This document shows positions 11,586 to 25,400 of a DNA stretch of 64,000 nucleotides, piece by piece. Made by a program: the position numbers and the translations under genes. This stretch comes from Auanema rhodensis. Lineage: Eukaryota; Nematoda; Chromadorea; Rhabditida; Rhabditidae. The notes beneath the pieces were generated by a model. The model had not been told where the DNA came from, did not search any database, and saw nothing but the letters and a program-made list of their open reading frames with translations. The stretch is from the NCBI GenBank assembly GCA_964057225.1, contig OZ059895.1, positions 3,534,001 through 3,598,000 on the forward strand. Direction: 5' to 3'. Position 1 is the first letter of the stretch. Each line of letters opens with the position of its first letter.

Positions 11586-14523
11586 GGATGTTTTCCTACG
11601 TAGGCTAGTAAAACATGCCCTTCAAAGCATCAGAACATGTGATCACATTCCAATTTTTTTGTATCTATCTTGTAAAGATAGTAATATATCATATGTTGAA
11701 CACTATGTTGGAAAGATTTTAATTCAGATTTTTTCAACTTTCACTCAGTTTGTTTTCTAAACTTTGATTAAGAACCTTGTTGTTTGTACACCCATAAAAT
11801 ATACGCAGCACAGGTTACCCTTAAATAATGAACTGACCGTCTAATCAGACATGGATCTTCCCAAGTTCTGTTGCTTGAATGGATGTTTTCCTACGTAGGC
11901 TAGTAAAACATGCCCTTCAAAGCATCAGAACATGTGATCACATTCCAATTTTTTTGTATCTATCTTGTAAAGATAGTAATAAACTTTGATTTTTGTACAC
12001 TTATAAATTATACGCAGCACAGGTTACCCTTAAATAATGAACTGACCGACTAATCAGACATGGATCTTTCCAAGTTCTGTTGCTTGAACGGATGTTTTCC
12101 TACGTAGGCTAGTAAAACATGCCCTTCAAAGCATCAGAACATGTGATCAGATTCCAATTTTTTTGTATCTATCTTGTAAAGATAGTAATATATCATATGT
12201 TGAACACTATGTTGGAAAGATTTTAATTCAGATTTTTTCAACTTTCACTCAGTTTGTTTTCTAAACTTTGATTAAGAACCTTGTTGTTTGTACACCCATA
12301 AAATATACGCAGCACAGGTTACCCTTAAATAATGAACTGACCGTCTAATCAGACATGGATCTTACCAAGTTCTGTTGCTTGAATGGATGTTTTCCTACGT
12401 AGGCTAGTAAAACATGCCCTTCAAAGCATCAGAACATGTGATCACATTCCAATTTTTTTGTATCTATCTTGTAAAGATAGTAATATATCATATGTTGAAC
12501 ACTATGTTGGAAAGATTTTAATTCAGATTTTCTAACTTTTATTCAGTTTGTTTTTTAAACTTTGATTAAGAACTTTGATTTTTGTACACCCATAAATTAT
12601 ACGCAGCACAGGTTACCCTTAAATAATGAACTGACCGTCTAATCAGACATGGATCTTCCCAAGTTCTGTTGCTTGAACGGATGTTTTCCTACGTAGGCTA
12701 GTAAAACATGCCCTTCAAAGCATCAGAACATGTGATCACATTCCAATTTTTTTGTATCTATCTTGTAAAGATAGTAATATATCATATGTTGAACACTATG
12801 TTGGAAAGATTTTAATTCAGATTGTTTCAACTTTCACTCAGTTTGTTTTCTAAACTTTGATTAAGAACCTTGTTGTTTGTACACCCATAAAATATACGCA
12901 GCACAGGTTACCCTTAAATAATGAACTGACCGTCTAATCAGACATGGATCTTCCCAAGTTCTGTTGCTTGAATGGATGTTTTCCTACGTAGGCTAGTAAA
13001 ACATGCCCTTCAAAGCATCAGAACATGTGATCACATTCCAATTTTTTTGTATCTATCTTGTAAAGATAGTAATAAACTTTGATTTTTGTACACTTATAAA
13101 TTATACGCAGCACAGGTTACCCTTAAATAATGAACTGACCGACTAATCAGACATGGATCTTTCCAAGTTCTGTTGCTTGAACGGATGTTTTCCTACGTAG
13201 GCTAGTAAAACATGCCCTTCAAAGCATCAGAACATGTGATCACATTCCAATTTTTTTGTATCTATCTTGTAAAGATAGTAATATATCATATGTTGAACAC
13301 TATGTTGGAAAGATTTTAATTCAGATTTTTTCAACTTTCACTCAGTTTGTTTTCTAAACTTTGATTAAGAACCTTGTTGTTTGTACACCCATAAAATATA
13401 CGCAGCACAGGTTACCCTTAAATAATGAACTGACCGTCTAATCAGACATGGATCTTCCCAAGTTCTGTTGCTTGAATGGATGTTTTCCTACGTAGGCTAG
13501 TAAAACATGCCCTTCAAAGCATCAGAACATGTGATCACATTCCAATTTTTTTGTATCTATCTTGTAAAGATAGTAATAAACTTTGATTTTTGTACACCCA
13601 TAAATTATACGCAGCACAGGTTACCCTTAAATAATGAACTGACCGACTAATCAGACATGGATCTTTCCAAGTTCTGTTGCTTGAACGGATGTTTTCCTAC
13701 GTAGGCTAGTAAAACATGCCCTTCAAAGCATCAGAACATGTGATCAGATTCCAATTTTTTTGTATCTATCTTGTAAAGATAGTAATATATCATATGTTGA
13801 ACACTATGTTGGAAAGATTTTAATTCAGATTTTTTCAACTTTCACTCAGTTTGTTTTCTAAACTTTGATTAAGAACCTTGTTGTTTGTACACCCATAAAA
13901 TATACGCAGCACAGGTTACCCTTAAATAATGAACTGACCGTCTAATCAGACATGGATCTTACCAAGTTCTGTTGCTTGAATGGATGTTTTCCTACGTAGG
14001 CTAGTAAAACATGCCCTTCAAAGCATCAGAACATGTGATCACATTCCAATTTTTTTGTATCTATCTTGTAAAGATAGTAATATATCATATGTTGAACACT
14101 ATGTTGGAAAGATTTTAATTCAGATTTTCTAACTTTTATTCAGTTTGTTTTTTAAACTTTGATTAAGAACTTTGATTTTTGTACACCCATAAATTATACG
14201 CAGCACAGGTTACCCTTAAATAATGAACTGACCGACTAATCAGACATGGATCTTTCCTAGTTCTGTTGCTTGAATGGATGTTTTCCTACGTAAGCTAGTA
14301 AAACATGCCCTTCAAAGCATCAGAACATGTGATCACATTCCAATTTTTTTGTATCTATCTTGTAAAGATAGTAATATATCATATGTTGAACACTATGTTG
14401 GAAAGATTTTAATTCAGATTTTTTCAACTTTCACTCAGTTTGTTTTCTAAACTTTGATTAAGAACCTTGTTGTTTGTACACCCATAAAATATACGCAGCA
14501 CAGGTTACCCTTAAATAATGAAC

Positions 14524-17500
14524 TGACCGTCTAATCAGACATGGATCTTCCCAAGTTCTGTTGCTTGAATGGATGTTTTCCTACGTAGGCTAGTAAAACA
14601 TGCCCTTCAAAGCATCAGAACATGTGATCACATTCCAATTTTTTTGTATCTATCTTGTAAAGATAGTAATAAACTTTGATTTTTGTACACTTATAAATTA
14701 TACGCAGCACAGGTTACCCTTAAATAATGAACTGACCGACTAATCAGACATGGATCTTTCCAAGTTCTGTTGCTTGAACGGATGTTTTCCTACGTAGGCT
14801 AGTAAAACATGCCCTTCAAAGCATCAGAACATGTGATCACATTCCAATTTTTTTGTATCTATCTTGTAAAGATAGTAATATATCATATGTTGAACACTAT
14901 GTTGGAAAGATTTTAATTCAGATTTTTTCAACTTTCACTCAGTTTGTTTTCTAAACTTTGATTAAGAACCTTGTTGTTTGTACACCCATAAAATATACGC
15001 AGCACAGGTTACCCTTAAATAATGAACTGACCGTCTAATCAGACATGGATCTTCCCAAGTTCTGTTGCTTGAATGGATGTTTTCCTACGTAGGCTAGTAA
15101 AACATGCCCTTCAAAGCATCAGAACATGTGATCACATTCCAATTTTTTTGTATCTATCTTGTAAAGATAGTAATAAACTTTGATTTTTGTACACCCATAA
15201 ATTATACGCAGCACAGGTTACCCTTAAATAATGAACTGACCGACTAATCAGACATGGATCTTTCCAAGTTCTGTTGCTTGAACGGATGTTTTCCTACGTA
15301 GGCTAGTAAAACATGCCCTTCAAAGCATCAGAACATGTGACCACATTCCAATTTTTTTGTATCTATCTTGTAAAGATAGTAATATATCATATGTTGAACA
15401 CTATGTTGGAAAGATTTTAATTCAGATTTTTTCAACTTTCACTCAGTTTGTTTTCTAAACTTTGATTAAGAACCTTGTTGTTTGTACACCCATAAAATAT
15501 ACGCAGCACAGGTTACCCTTAAATAATGAACTGACCGACTAATCAGACATGGATCTTTCCTAGTTCTGTTGCTTGAATGGATGTTTTCCTACGTAGGCTA
15601 GTAAAACATGCCCTTCAAAGCATCAGAACATGTGATCACATTCCAATTTTTTTGTATCTATCTTGTAAAGATAGTAATATATCATATGTTGAACACTATG
15701 TTGGAAAGATTTTAATTCAGATTTTTTCAACTTTCACTCAGTTTGTTTTCTAAACTTTGATTAAGAACCTTGAGTTTTGTACACCCATAAATTATACGCA
15801 GCACAGGTTACCCTTAAATAATGAACTGACCGTCTAATCAGACATGGATCTTACCAAGTTCTGTTGCTTGAATGGATGTTTTCCTACGTAGGCTAGTAAA
15901 ACATGCCCTTCAAAGCATCAGAACATGTGATCACATTCCAATTTTTTTGTATCTATCTTGTAAAGATAGTAATATATCATATGTTGAACACTATGTTGGA
16001 AAGATTTTAATTCAGATTTTCTAACTTTTATTCAGTTTGTTTTTTAAACTTTGATTAAGAACTTTGATTTTTGTACACCCATAAATTATACGCAGCACAG
16101 GTTACCCTTAAATAATGAACTGACCGACTAATCAGACATGGATCTTTCCTAGTTCTGTTGCTTGAATGGATGTTTTCCTACGTAGGCTAGTAAAACATGC
16201 CCTTCAAAGCATCAGAACATGTGATCACATTCCAATTTTTTTGTATCTATCTTGTAAAGATAGTAATATATCATATGTTGAACACTATGTTGGAAAGATT
16301 TTAATTCAGATTTTTTCAACTTTCACTCAGTTTGTTTTCTAAACTTTGATTAAGAACCTTGTTGTTTGTACACCCATAAAATATACGCAGCACAGGTTAC
16401 CCTTAAATAATGAACTGACCGTCTAATCAGACATGGATCTTCCCAAGTTCTGTTGCTTGAATGGATGTTTTCCTACGTAAGCTAGTAAAACATGCCCTTC
16501 AAAGCATCAGAACATGTGATCACATTCCAATTTTTTTGTATCTATCTTGTAAAGATAGTAATATATCATATGTTGAACACTATGTTGGAAAGATTTTAAT
16601 TCAGATTTTTTCAACTTTCACTCAGTTTGTTTTCTAAACTTTGATTAAGAACCTTGTTGTTTGTACACCCATAAAATATACGCAGCACAGGTTACCCTTA
16701 AATAATGAACTGACCGTCTAATCAGACATGGATCTTCCCAAGTTCTGTTGCTTGAATGGATGTTTTCCTACGTAGGCTAGTAAAACATGCCCTTCAAAGC
16801 ATCAGAACATGTGATCACATTCCAATTTTTTTGTATCTATCTTGTAAAGATAGTAATAAACTTTGATTTTTGTACACTTATAAATTATACGCAGCACAGG
16901 TTACCCTTAAATAATGAACTGACCGACTAATCAGACATGGATCTTTCCAAGTTCTGTTGCTTGAACGGATGTTTTCCTACGTAGGCTAGTAAAACATGCC
17001 CTTCAAAGCATCAGAACATGTGATCACATTCCAATTTTTTTGTATCTATCTTGTAAAGATAGTAATATATCATATGTTGAACACTATGTTGGAAAGATTT
17101 TAATTCAGATTTTTTCAACTTTCACTCAGTTTGTTTTCTAAACTTTGATTAAGAACCTTGTTGTTTGTACACCCATAAAATATACGCAGCACAGGTTACC
17201 CTTAAATAATGAACTGACCGTCTAATCAGACATGGATCTTCCCAAGTTCTGTTGCTTGAATGGATGTTTTCCTACGTAGGCTAGTAAAACATGCCCTTCA
17301 AAGCATCAGAACATGTGATCACATTCCAATTTTTTTGTATCTATCTTGTAAAGATAGTAATAAACTTTGATTTTTGTACACCCATAAATTATACGCAGCA
17401 CAGGTTACCCTTAAATAATGAACTGACCGACTAATCAGACATGGATCTTTCCAAGTTCTGTTGCTTGAACGGATGTTTTCCTACGTAGGCTAGTAAAACA

Positions 17501-20500
17501 TGCCCTTCAAAGCATCAGAACATGTGACCACATTCCAATTTTTTTGTATCTATCTTGTAAAGATAGTAATATATCATATGTTGAACACTATGTTGGAAAG
17601 ATTTTAATTCAGATTTTTTCAACTTTCACTCAGTTTGTTTTCTAAACTTTGATTAAGAACCTTGTTGTTTGTACACCCATAAAATATACGCAGCACAGGT
17701 TACCCTTAAATAATGAACTGACCGACTAATCAGACATGGATCTTTCCTAGTTCTGTTGCTTGAATGGATGTTTTCCTACGTAGGCTAGTAAAACATGCCC
17801 TTCAAAGCATCAGAACATGTGATCACATTCCAATTTTTTTGTATCTATCTTGTAAAGATAGTAATATATCATATGTTGAACACTATGTTGGAAAGATTTT
17901 AATTCAGATTTTTTCAACTTTCACTCAGTTTGTTTTCTAAACTTTGATTAAGAACCTTGAGTTTTGTACACCCATAAATTATACGCAGCACAGGTTACCC
18001 TTAAATAATGAACTGACCGTCTAATCAGACATGGATCTTACCAAGTTCTGTTGCTTGAATGGATGTTTTCCTACGTAGGCTAGTAAAACATGCCCTTCAA
18101 AGCATCAGAACATGTGATCACATTCCAATTTTTTTGTATCTATCTTGTAAAGATAGTAATAAACTTTGATTTTTGTACACTTATAAATTATACGCAGCAC
18201 AGGTTACCCTTAAATAATGAACTGACCGACTAATCAGACATGGATCTTTCCAAGTTCTGTTGCTTGAACGGATGTTTTCCTACGTAGGCTAGTAAAACAT
18301 GCCCTTCAAAGCATCAGAACATGTGATCACATTCCAATTTTTTTGTATCTATCTTGTAAAGATAGTAATATATCATATGTTGAACACTATGTTGGAAAGA
18401 TTTTAATTCAGATTTTTTCAACTTTCACTCAGTTTGTTTTCTAAACTTTGATTAAGAACCTTGTTGTTTGTACACCCATAAAATATACGCAGCACAGGTT
18501 ACCCTTAAATAATGAACTGACCGTCTAATCAGACATGGATCTTCCCAAGTTCTGTTGCTTGAATGGATGTTTTCCTACGTAGGCTAGTAAAACATGCCCT
18601 TCAAAGCATCAGAACATGTGATCACATTCCAATTTTTTTGTATCTATCTTGTAAAGATAGTAATAAACTTTGATTTTTGTACACCCATAAATTATACGCA
18701 GCACAGGTTACCCTTAAATAATGAACTGACCGACTAATCAGACATGGATCTTTCCAAGTTCTGTTGCTTGAACGGATGTTTTCCTACGTAGGCTAGTAAA
18801 ACATGCCCTTCAAAGCATCAGAACATGTGACCACATTCCAATTTTTTTGTATCTATCTTGTAAAGATAGTAATATATCATATGTTGAACACTATGTTGGA
18901 AAGATTTTAATTCAGATTTTTTCAACTTTCACTCAGTTTGTTTTCTAAACTTTGATTAAGAACCTTGTTGTTTGTACACCCATAAAATATACGCAGCACA
19001 GGTTACCCTTAAATAATGAACTGACCGACTAATCAGACATGGATCTTTCCTAGTTCTGTTGCTTGAATGGATGTTTTCCTACGTAGGCTAGTAAAACATG
19101 CCCTTCAAAGCATCAGAACATGTGATCACATTCCAATTTTTTTGTATCTATCTTGTAAAGATAGTAATATATCATATGTTGAACACTATGTTGGAAAGAT
19201 TTTAATTCAGATTTTTTCAACTTTCACTCAGTTTGTTTTCTAAACTTTGATTAAGAACCTTGAGTTTTGTACACCCATAAATTATACGCAGCACAGGTTA
19301 CCCTTAAATAATGAACTGACCGTCTAATCAGACATGGATCTTACCAAGTTCTGTTGCTTGAATGGATGTTTTCCTACGTAGGCTAGTAAAACATGCCCTT
19401 CAAAGCATCAGAACATGTGATCACATTCCAATTTTTTTGTATCTATCTTGTAAAGATAGTAATATATCATATGTTGAACACTATGTTGGAAAGATTTTAA
19501 TTCAGATTTTCTAACTTTTATTCAGTTTGTTTTTTAAACTTTGATTAAGAACTTTGATTTTTGTACACCCATAAATTATACGCAGCACAGGTTACCCTTA
19601 AATAATGAACTGACCGACTAATCAGACATGGATCTTTCCTAGTTCTGTTGCTTGAATGGATGTTTTCCTACGTAGGCTAGTAAAACATGCCCTTCAAAGC
19701 ATCAGAACATGTGATCACATTCCAATTTTTTTGTATCTATCTTGTAAAGATAGTAATATATCATATGTTGAACACTATGTTGGAAAGATTTTAATTCAGA
19801 TTTTTTCAACTTTCACTCAGTTTGTTTTCTAAACTTTGATTAAGAACCTTGTTGTTTGTACACCCATAAAATATACGCAGCACAGGTTACCCTTAAATAA
19901 TGAACTGACCGTCTAATCAGACATGGATCTTCCCAAGTTCTGTTGCTTGAATGGATGTTTTCCTACGTAAGCTAGTAAAACATGCCCTTCAAAGCATCAG
20001 AACATGTGATCACATTCCAATTTTTTTGTATCTATCTTGTAAAGATAGTAATATATCATATGTTGAACACTATGTTGGAAAGATTTTAATTCAGATTTTT
20101 TCAACTTTCACTCAGTTTGTTTTCTAAACTTTGATTAAGAACCTTGTTGTTTGTACACCCATAAAATATACGCAGCACAGGTTACCCTTAAATAATGAAC
20201 TGACCGTCTAATCAGACATGGATCTTCCCAAGTTCTGTTGCTTGAATGGATGTTTTCCTACGTAGGCTAGTAAAACATGCCCTTCAAAGCATCAGAACAT
20301 GTGATCACATTCCAATTTTTTTGTATCTATCTTGTAAAGATAGTAATAAACTTTGATTTTTGTACACTTATAAATTATACGCAGCACAGGTTACCCTTAA
20401 ATAATGAACTGACCGACTAATCAGACATGGATCTTTCCAAGTTCTGTTGCTTGAACGGATGTTTTCCTACGTAGGCTAGTAAAACATGCCCTTCAAAGCA

Positions 20501-21650
20501 TCAGAACATGTGATCACATTCCAATTTTTTTGTATCTATCTTGTAAAGATAGTAATATATCATATGTTGAACACTATGTTGGAAAGATTTTAATTCAGAT
20601 TTTTTCAACTTTCACTCAGTTTGTTTTCTAAACTTTGATTAAGAACCTTGTTGTTTGTACACCCATAAAATATACGCAGCACAGGTTACCCTTAAATAAT
20701 GAACTGACCGTCTAATCAGACATGGATCTTCCCAAGTTCTGTTGCTTGAATGGATGTTTTCCTACGTAGGCTAGTAAAACATGCCCTTCAAAGCATCAGA
20801 ACATGTGATCACATTCCAATTTTTTTGTATCTATCTTGTAAAGATAGTAATAAACTTTGATTTTTGTACACCCATAAATTATACGCAGCACAGGTTACCC
20901 TTAAATAATGAACTGACCGACTAATCAGACATGGATCTTTCCAAGTTCTGTTGCTTGAACGGATGTTTTCCTACGTAGGCTAGTAAAACATGCCCTTCAA
21001 AGCATCAGAACATGTGACCACATTCCAATTTTTTTGTATCTATCTTGTAAAGATAGTAATATATCATATGTTGAACACTATGTTGGAAAGATTTTAATTC
21101 AGATTTTTTCAACTTTCACTCAGTTTGTTTTCTAAACTTTGATTAAGAACCTTGTTGTTTGTACACCCATAAAATATACGCAGCACAGGTTACCCTTAAA
21201 TAATGAACTGACCGACTAATCAGACATGGATCTTTCCTAGTTCTGTTGCTTGAATGGATGTTTTCCTACGTAGGCTAGTAAAACATGCCCTTCAAAGCAT
21301 CAGAACATGTGATCACATTCCAATTTTTTTGTATCTATCTTGTAAAGATAGTAATATATCATATGTTGAACACTATGTTGGAAAGATTTTAATTCAGATT
21401 TTTTCAACTTTCACTCAGTTTGTTTTCTAAACTTTGATTAAGAACCTTGAGTTTTGTACACCCATAAATTATACGCAGCACAGGTTACCCTTAAATAATG
21501 AACTGACCGTCTAATCAGACATGGATCTTACCAAGTTCTGTTGCTTGAATGGATGTTTTCCTACGTAGGCTAGTAAAACATGCCCTTCAAAGCATCAGAA
21601 CATGTGATCACATTCCAATTTTTTTGTATCTATCTTGTAAAGATAGTAAT
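14524..21650 (+). repeat. Tandem higher-order block, 3490-bp spacing
   Basis: A second, overlapping duplication. The CGTAAGCTAG variant at 16,476 recurs at 19,966, CTTACCAAG units match at 15,850 and 19,340, and the CACTTATAAATTA variant matches at 14,692 and 18,182. Parallelism extends from about 14.5 kb (paired with about 18.0 kb) to about 18.15 kb (paired with about 21.64 kb), where a short unit in the left copy faces a long unit in the right copy. It partly reuses the second copy of the 4288-bp block, so the 3490-bp duplication is probably later. Confidence 0.8.
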
Positions 21651-22439
21651 ATATCATATGTTGAACACTATGTTGGAAAGATTTTAATTCAGATTTTCTA
21701 ACTTTTATTCAGTTTGTTTTTTAAACTTTGATTAAGAACTTTGATTTTTGTACACCCATAAATTATACGCAGCACAGGTTACCCTTAAATAATGAACTGA
21801 CCGACTAATCAGACATGGATCTTTCCTAGTTCTGTTGCTTGAATGGATGTTTTCCTACGTAGGCTAGTAAAACATGCCCTTCAAAGCATCAGAACATGTG
21901 ATCACATTCCAATTTTTTTGTATCTATCTTGTAAAGATAGTAATATATCATATGTTGAACACTATGTTGGAAAGATTTTAATTCAGATTTTTTCAACTTT
22001 CACTCAGTTTGTTTTCTAAACTTTGATTAAGAACCTTGTTGTTTGTACACCCATAAAATATACGCAGCACAGGTTACCCTTAAATAATGAACTGACCGTC
22101 TAATCAGACATGGATCTTCCCAAGTTCTGTTGCTTGAATGGATGTTTTCCTACGTAGGCTAGTAAAACATGCCCTTCAAAGCATCAGAACATGTGATCAC
22201 ATTCCAATTTTTTTGTATCTATCTTGTAAAGATAGTAATATATCATATGTTGAACACTATGTTGGAAAGATTTTAATTCAGATTTTCGAACTTTTATTCA
22301 GTTTGTTTTTCAAACTTTGATTAAGAACTTTGATTTTTGTACACCCATAAATTATACGCAGCACAGGTTACCCTTAAATAATGAACTGACCGACTAATCA
22401 GACATGGATCTTTCCAAGTTCTGTTGCTTGAACGGATGT

Positions 22440-25400
22440 TTTCCTACGTAGGCTAGTAAAACATGCCCTTCAAAGCATCAGAACATGTGACCACATTCCA
22501 ATTTTTTTGTATCTATCTTGTAAAGATAGTAATATATCATATGTTGAACACTATGTTGGAAAGATTTTAATTCAGATTTTTTCAACTTTCACTCAGTTTG
22601 TTTTCTAAACTTTGATTAAGAACCTTGTTGTTTGTACACCCATAAAATATACGCAGCACAGGTTACCCTTAAATAATGAACTGACCGTCTAATCAGACAT
22701 GGATCTTCCCAAGTTCTGTTGCTTGAACGGATGTTTTCCTACGTAGGCTAGTAAAACATGCCCTTCAAAGCATCAGAACATGTGATCAGATTCCAATTTT
22801 TTTGTATCTATCTTGTAAAGATAGTAATATATCATATGTTGAACACTATGTTGGAAAGATTTTAATTCAGATTTTTTCAACTTTCACTCAGTTTGTTTTC
22901 TAAACTTTGATTAAGAACCTTGTTGTTTGTACACCCATAAAATATACGCAGCACAGGTTACCCTTAAATAATGAACTGACCGTCTAATCAGACATGGATC
23001 TTACCAAGTTCTGTTGCTTGAATGGATGTTTTCCTACGTAGGCTAGTAAAACATGCCCTTCAAAGCATCAGAACATGTGATCACATTCCAATTTTTTTGT
23101 ATCTATCTTGTAAAGATAGTAATATATCATATGTTGAACACTATGTTGGAAAGATTTTAATTCAGATTTTCTAACTTTTATTCAGTTTGTTTTTTAAACT
23201 TTGATTAAGAACTTTGATTTTTGTACACCCATAAATTATACGCAGCACAGGTTACCCTTAAATAATGAACTGACCGACTAATCAGACATGGATCTTTCCT
23301 AGTTCTGTTGCTTGAATGGATGTTTTCCTACGTAGGCTAGTAAAACATGCCCTTCAAAGCATCAGAACATGTGATCACATTCCAATTTTTTTGTATCTAT
23401 CTTGTAAAGATAGTAATATATCATATGTTGAACACTATGTTGGAAAGATTTTAATTCAGATTTTTTCAACTTTCACTCAGTTTGTTTTCTAAACTTTGAT
23501 TAAGAACCTTGTTGTTTGTACACCCATAAAATATACGCAGCACAGGTTACCCTTAAATAATGAACTGACCGTCTAATCAGACATGGATCTTCCCAAGTTC
23601 TGTTGCTTGAATGGATGTTTTCCTACGTAGGCTAGTAAAACATGCCCTTCAAAGCATCAGAACATGTGATCACATTCCAATTTTTTTGTATCTATCTTGT
23701 AAAGATAGTAATAAACTTTGATTTTTGTACACCCATAAATTATACGCAGCACAGGTTACCCTTAAATAATGAACTGACCGACTAATCAGACATGGATCTT
23801 TCCAAGTTCTGTTGCTTGAACGGATGTTTTCCTACGTAGGCTAGTAAAACATGCCCTTCAAAGCATCAGAACATGTGACCACATTCCAATTTTTTTGTAT
23901 CTATCTTGTAAAGATAGTAATATATCATATGTTGAACACTATGTTGGAAAGATTTTAATTCAGATTTTTTCAACTTTCACTCAGTTTGTTTTCTAAACTT
24001 TGATTAAGAACCTTGTTGTTTGTACACCCATAAAATATACGCAGCACAGGTTACCCTTAAATAATGAACTGACCGTCTAATCAGACATGGATCTTCCCAA
24101 GTTCTGTTGCTTGAACGGATGTTTTCCTACGTAGGCTAGTAAAACATGCCCTTCAAAGCATCAGAACATGTGATCAGATTCCAATTTTTTTGTATCTATC
24201 TTGTAAAGATAGTAATATATCATATGTTGAACACTATGTTGGAAAGATTTTAATTCAGATTTTTTCAACTTTCACTCAGTTTGTTTTCTAAACTTTGATT
24301 AAGAACCTTGTTGTTTGTACACCCATAAAATATACGCAGCACAGGTTACCCTTAAATAATGAACTGACCGTCTAATCAGACATGGATCTTACCAAGTTCT
24401 GTTGCTTGAATGGATGTTTTCCTACGTAGGCTAGTAAAACATGCCCTTCAAAGCATCAGAACATGTGATCACATTCCAATTTTTTTGTATCTATCTTGTA
24501 AAGATAGTAATATATCATATGTTGAACACTATGTTGGAAAGATTTTAATTCAGATTTTCTAACTTTTATTCAGTTTGTTTTTTAAACTTTGATTAAGAAC
24601 TTTGATTTTTGTACACCCATAAATTATACGCAGCACAGGTTACCCTTAAATAATGAACTGACCGACTAATCAGACATGGATCTTTCCTAGTTCTGTTGCT
24701 TGAATGGATGTTTTCCTACGTAGGCTAGTAAAACATGCCCTTCAAAGCATCAGAACATGTGATCACATTCCAATTTTTTTGTATCTATCTTGTAAAGATA
24801 GTAATAAACTTTGATTTTTGTACACCCATAAATTATACGCAGCACAGGTTACCCTTAAATAATGAACTGACCGACTAATCAGACATGGATCTTTCCAAGT
24901 TCTGTTGCTTGAACGGATGTTTTCCTACGTAGGCTAGTAAAACATGCCCTTCAAAGCATCAGAACATGTGACCACATTCCAATTTTTTTGTATCTATCTT
25001 GTAAAGATAGTAATATATCATATGTTGAACACTATGTTGGAAAGATTTTAATTCAGATTTTTTCAACTTTCACTCAGTTTGTTTTCTAAACTTTGATTAA
25101 GAACCTTGTTGTTTGTACACCCATAAAATATACGCAGCACAGGTTACCCTTAAATAATGAACTGACCGACTAATCAGACATGGATCTTTCCTAGTTCTGT
25201 TGCTTGAATGGATGTTTTCCTACGTAGGCTAGTAAAACATGCCCTTCAAAGCATCAGAACATGTGATCACATTCCAATTTTTTTGTATCTATCTTGTAAA
25301 GATAGTAATATATCATATGTTGAACACTATGTTGGAAAGATTTTAATTCAGATTTTTTCAACTTTCACTCAGTTTGTTTTCTAAACTTTGATTAAGAACC

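Larger units (their letters stand above)
7541..16018 (+). repeat. Tandem higher-order block, 4288-bp spacing
   Basis: Rare variants recur 4288 bp apart. The CAGATTGTTTCAAC variant lies at 8531 and 12,819, and the CGTAAGCTAG variant at 10,001 and 14,289. The start after the inversion junction (7541) aligns with 11,829. The copies run in parallel for about 4.2 kb and part where the last unit of the second copy is type A instead of type B (about 11,735 against about 16,020). A few single-base differences (for example near 7690 and in CACCCATAAAT versus CACTTATAAAT) show the copies are not identical. Confidence 0.85.
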
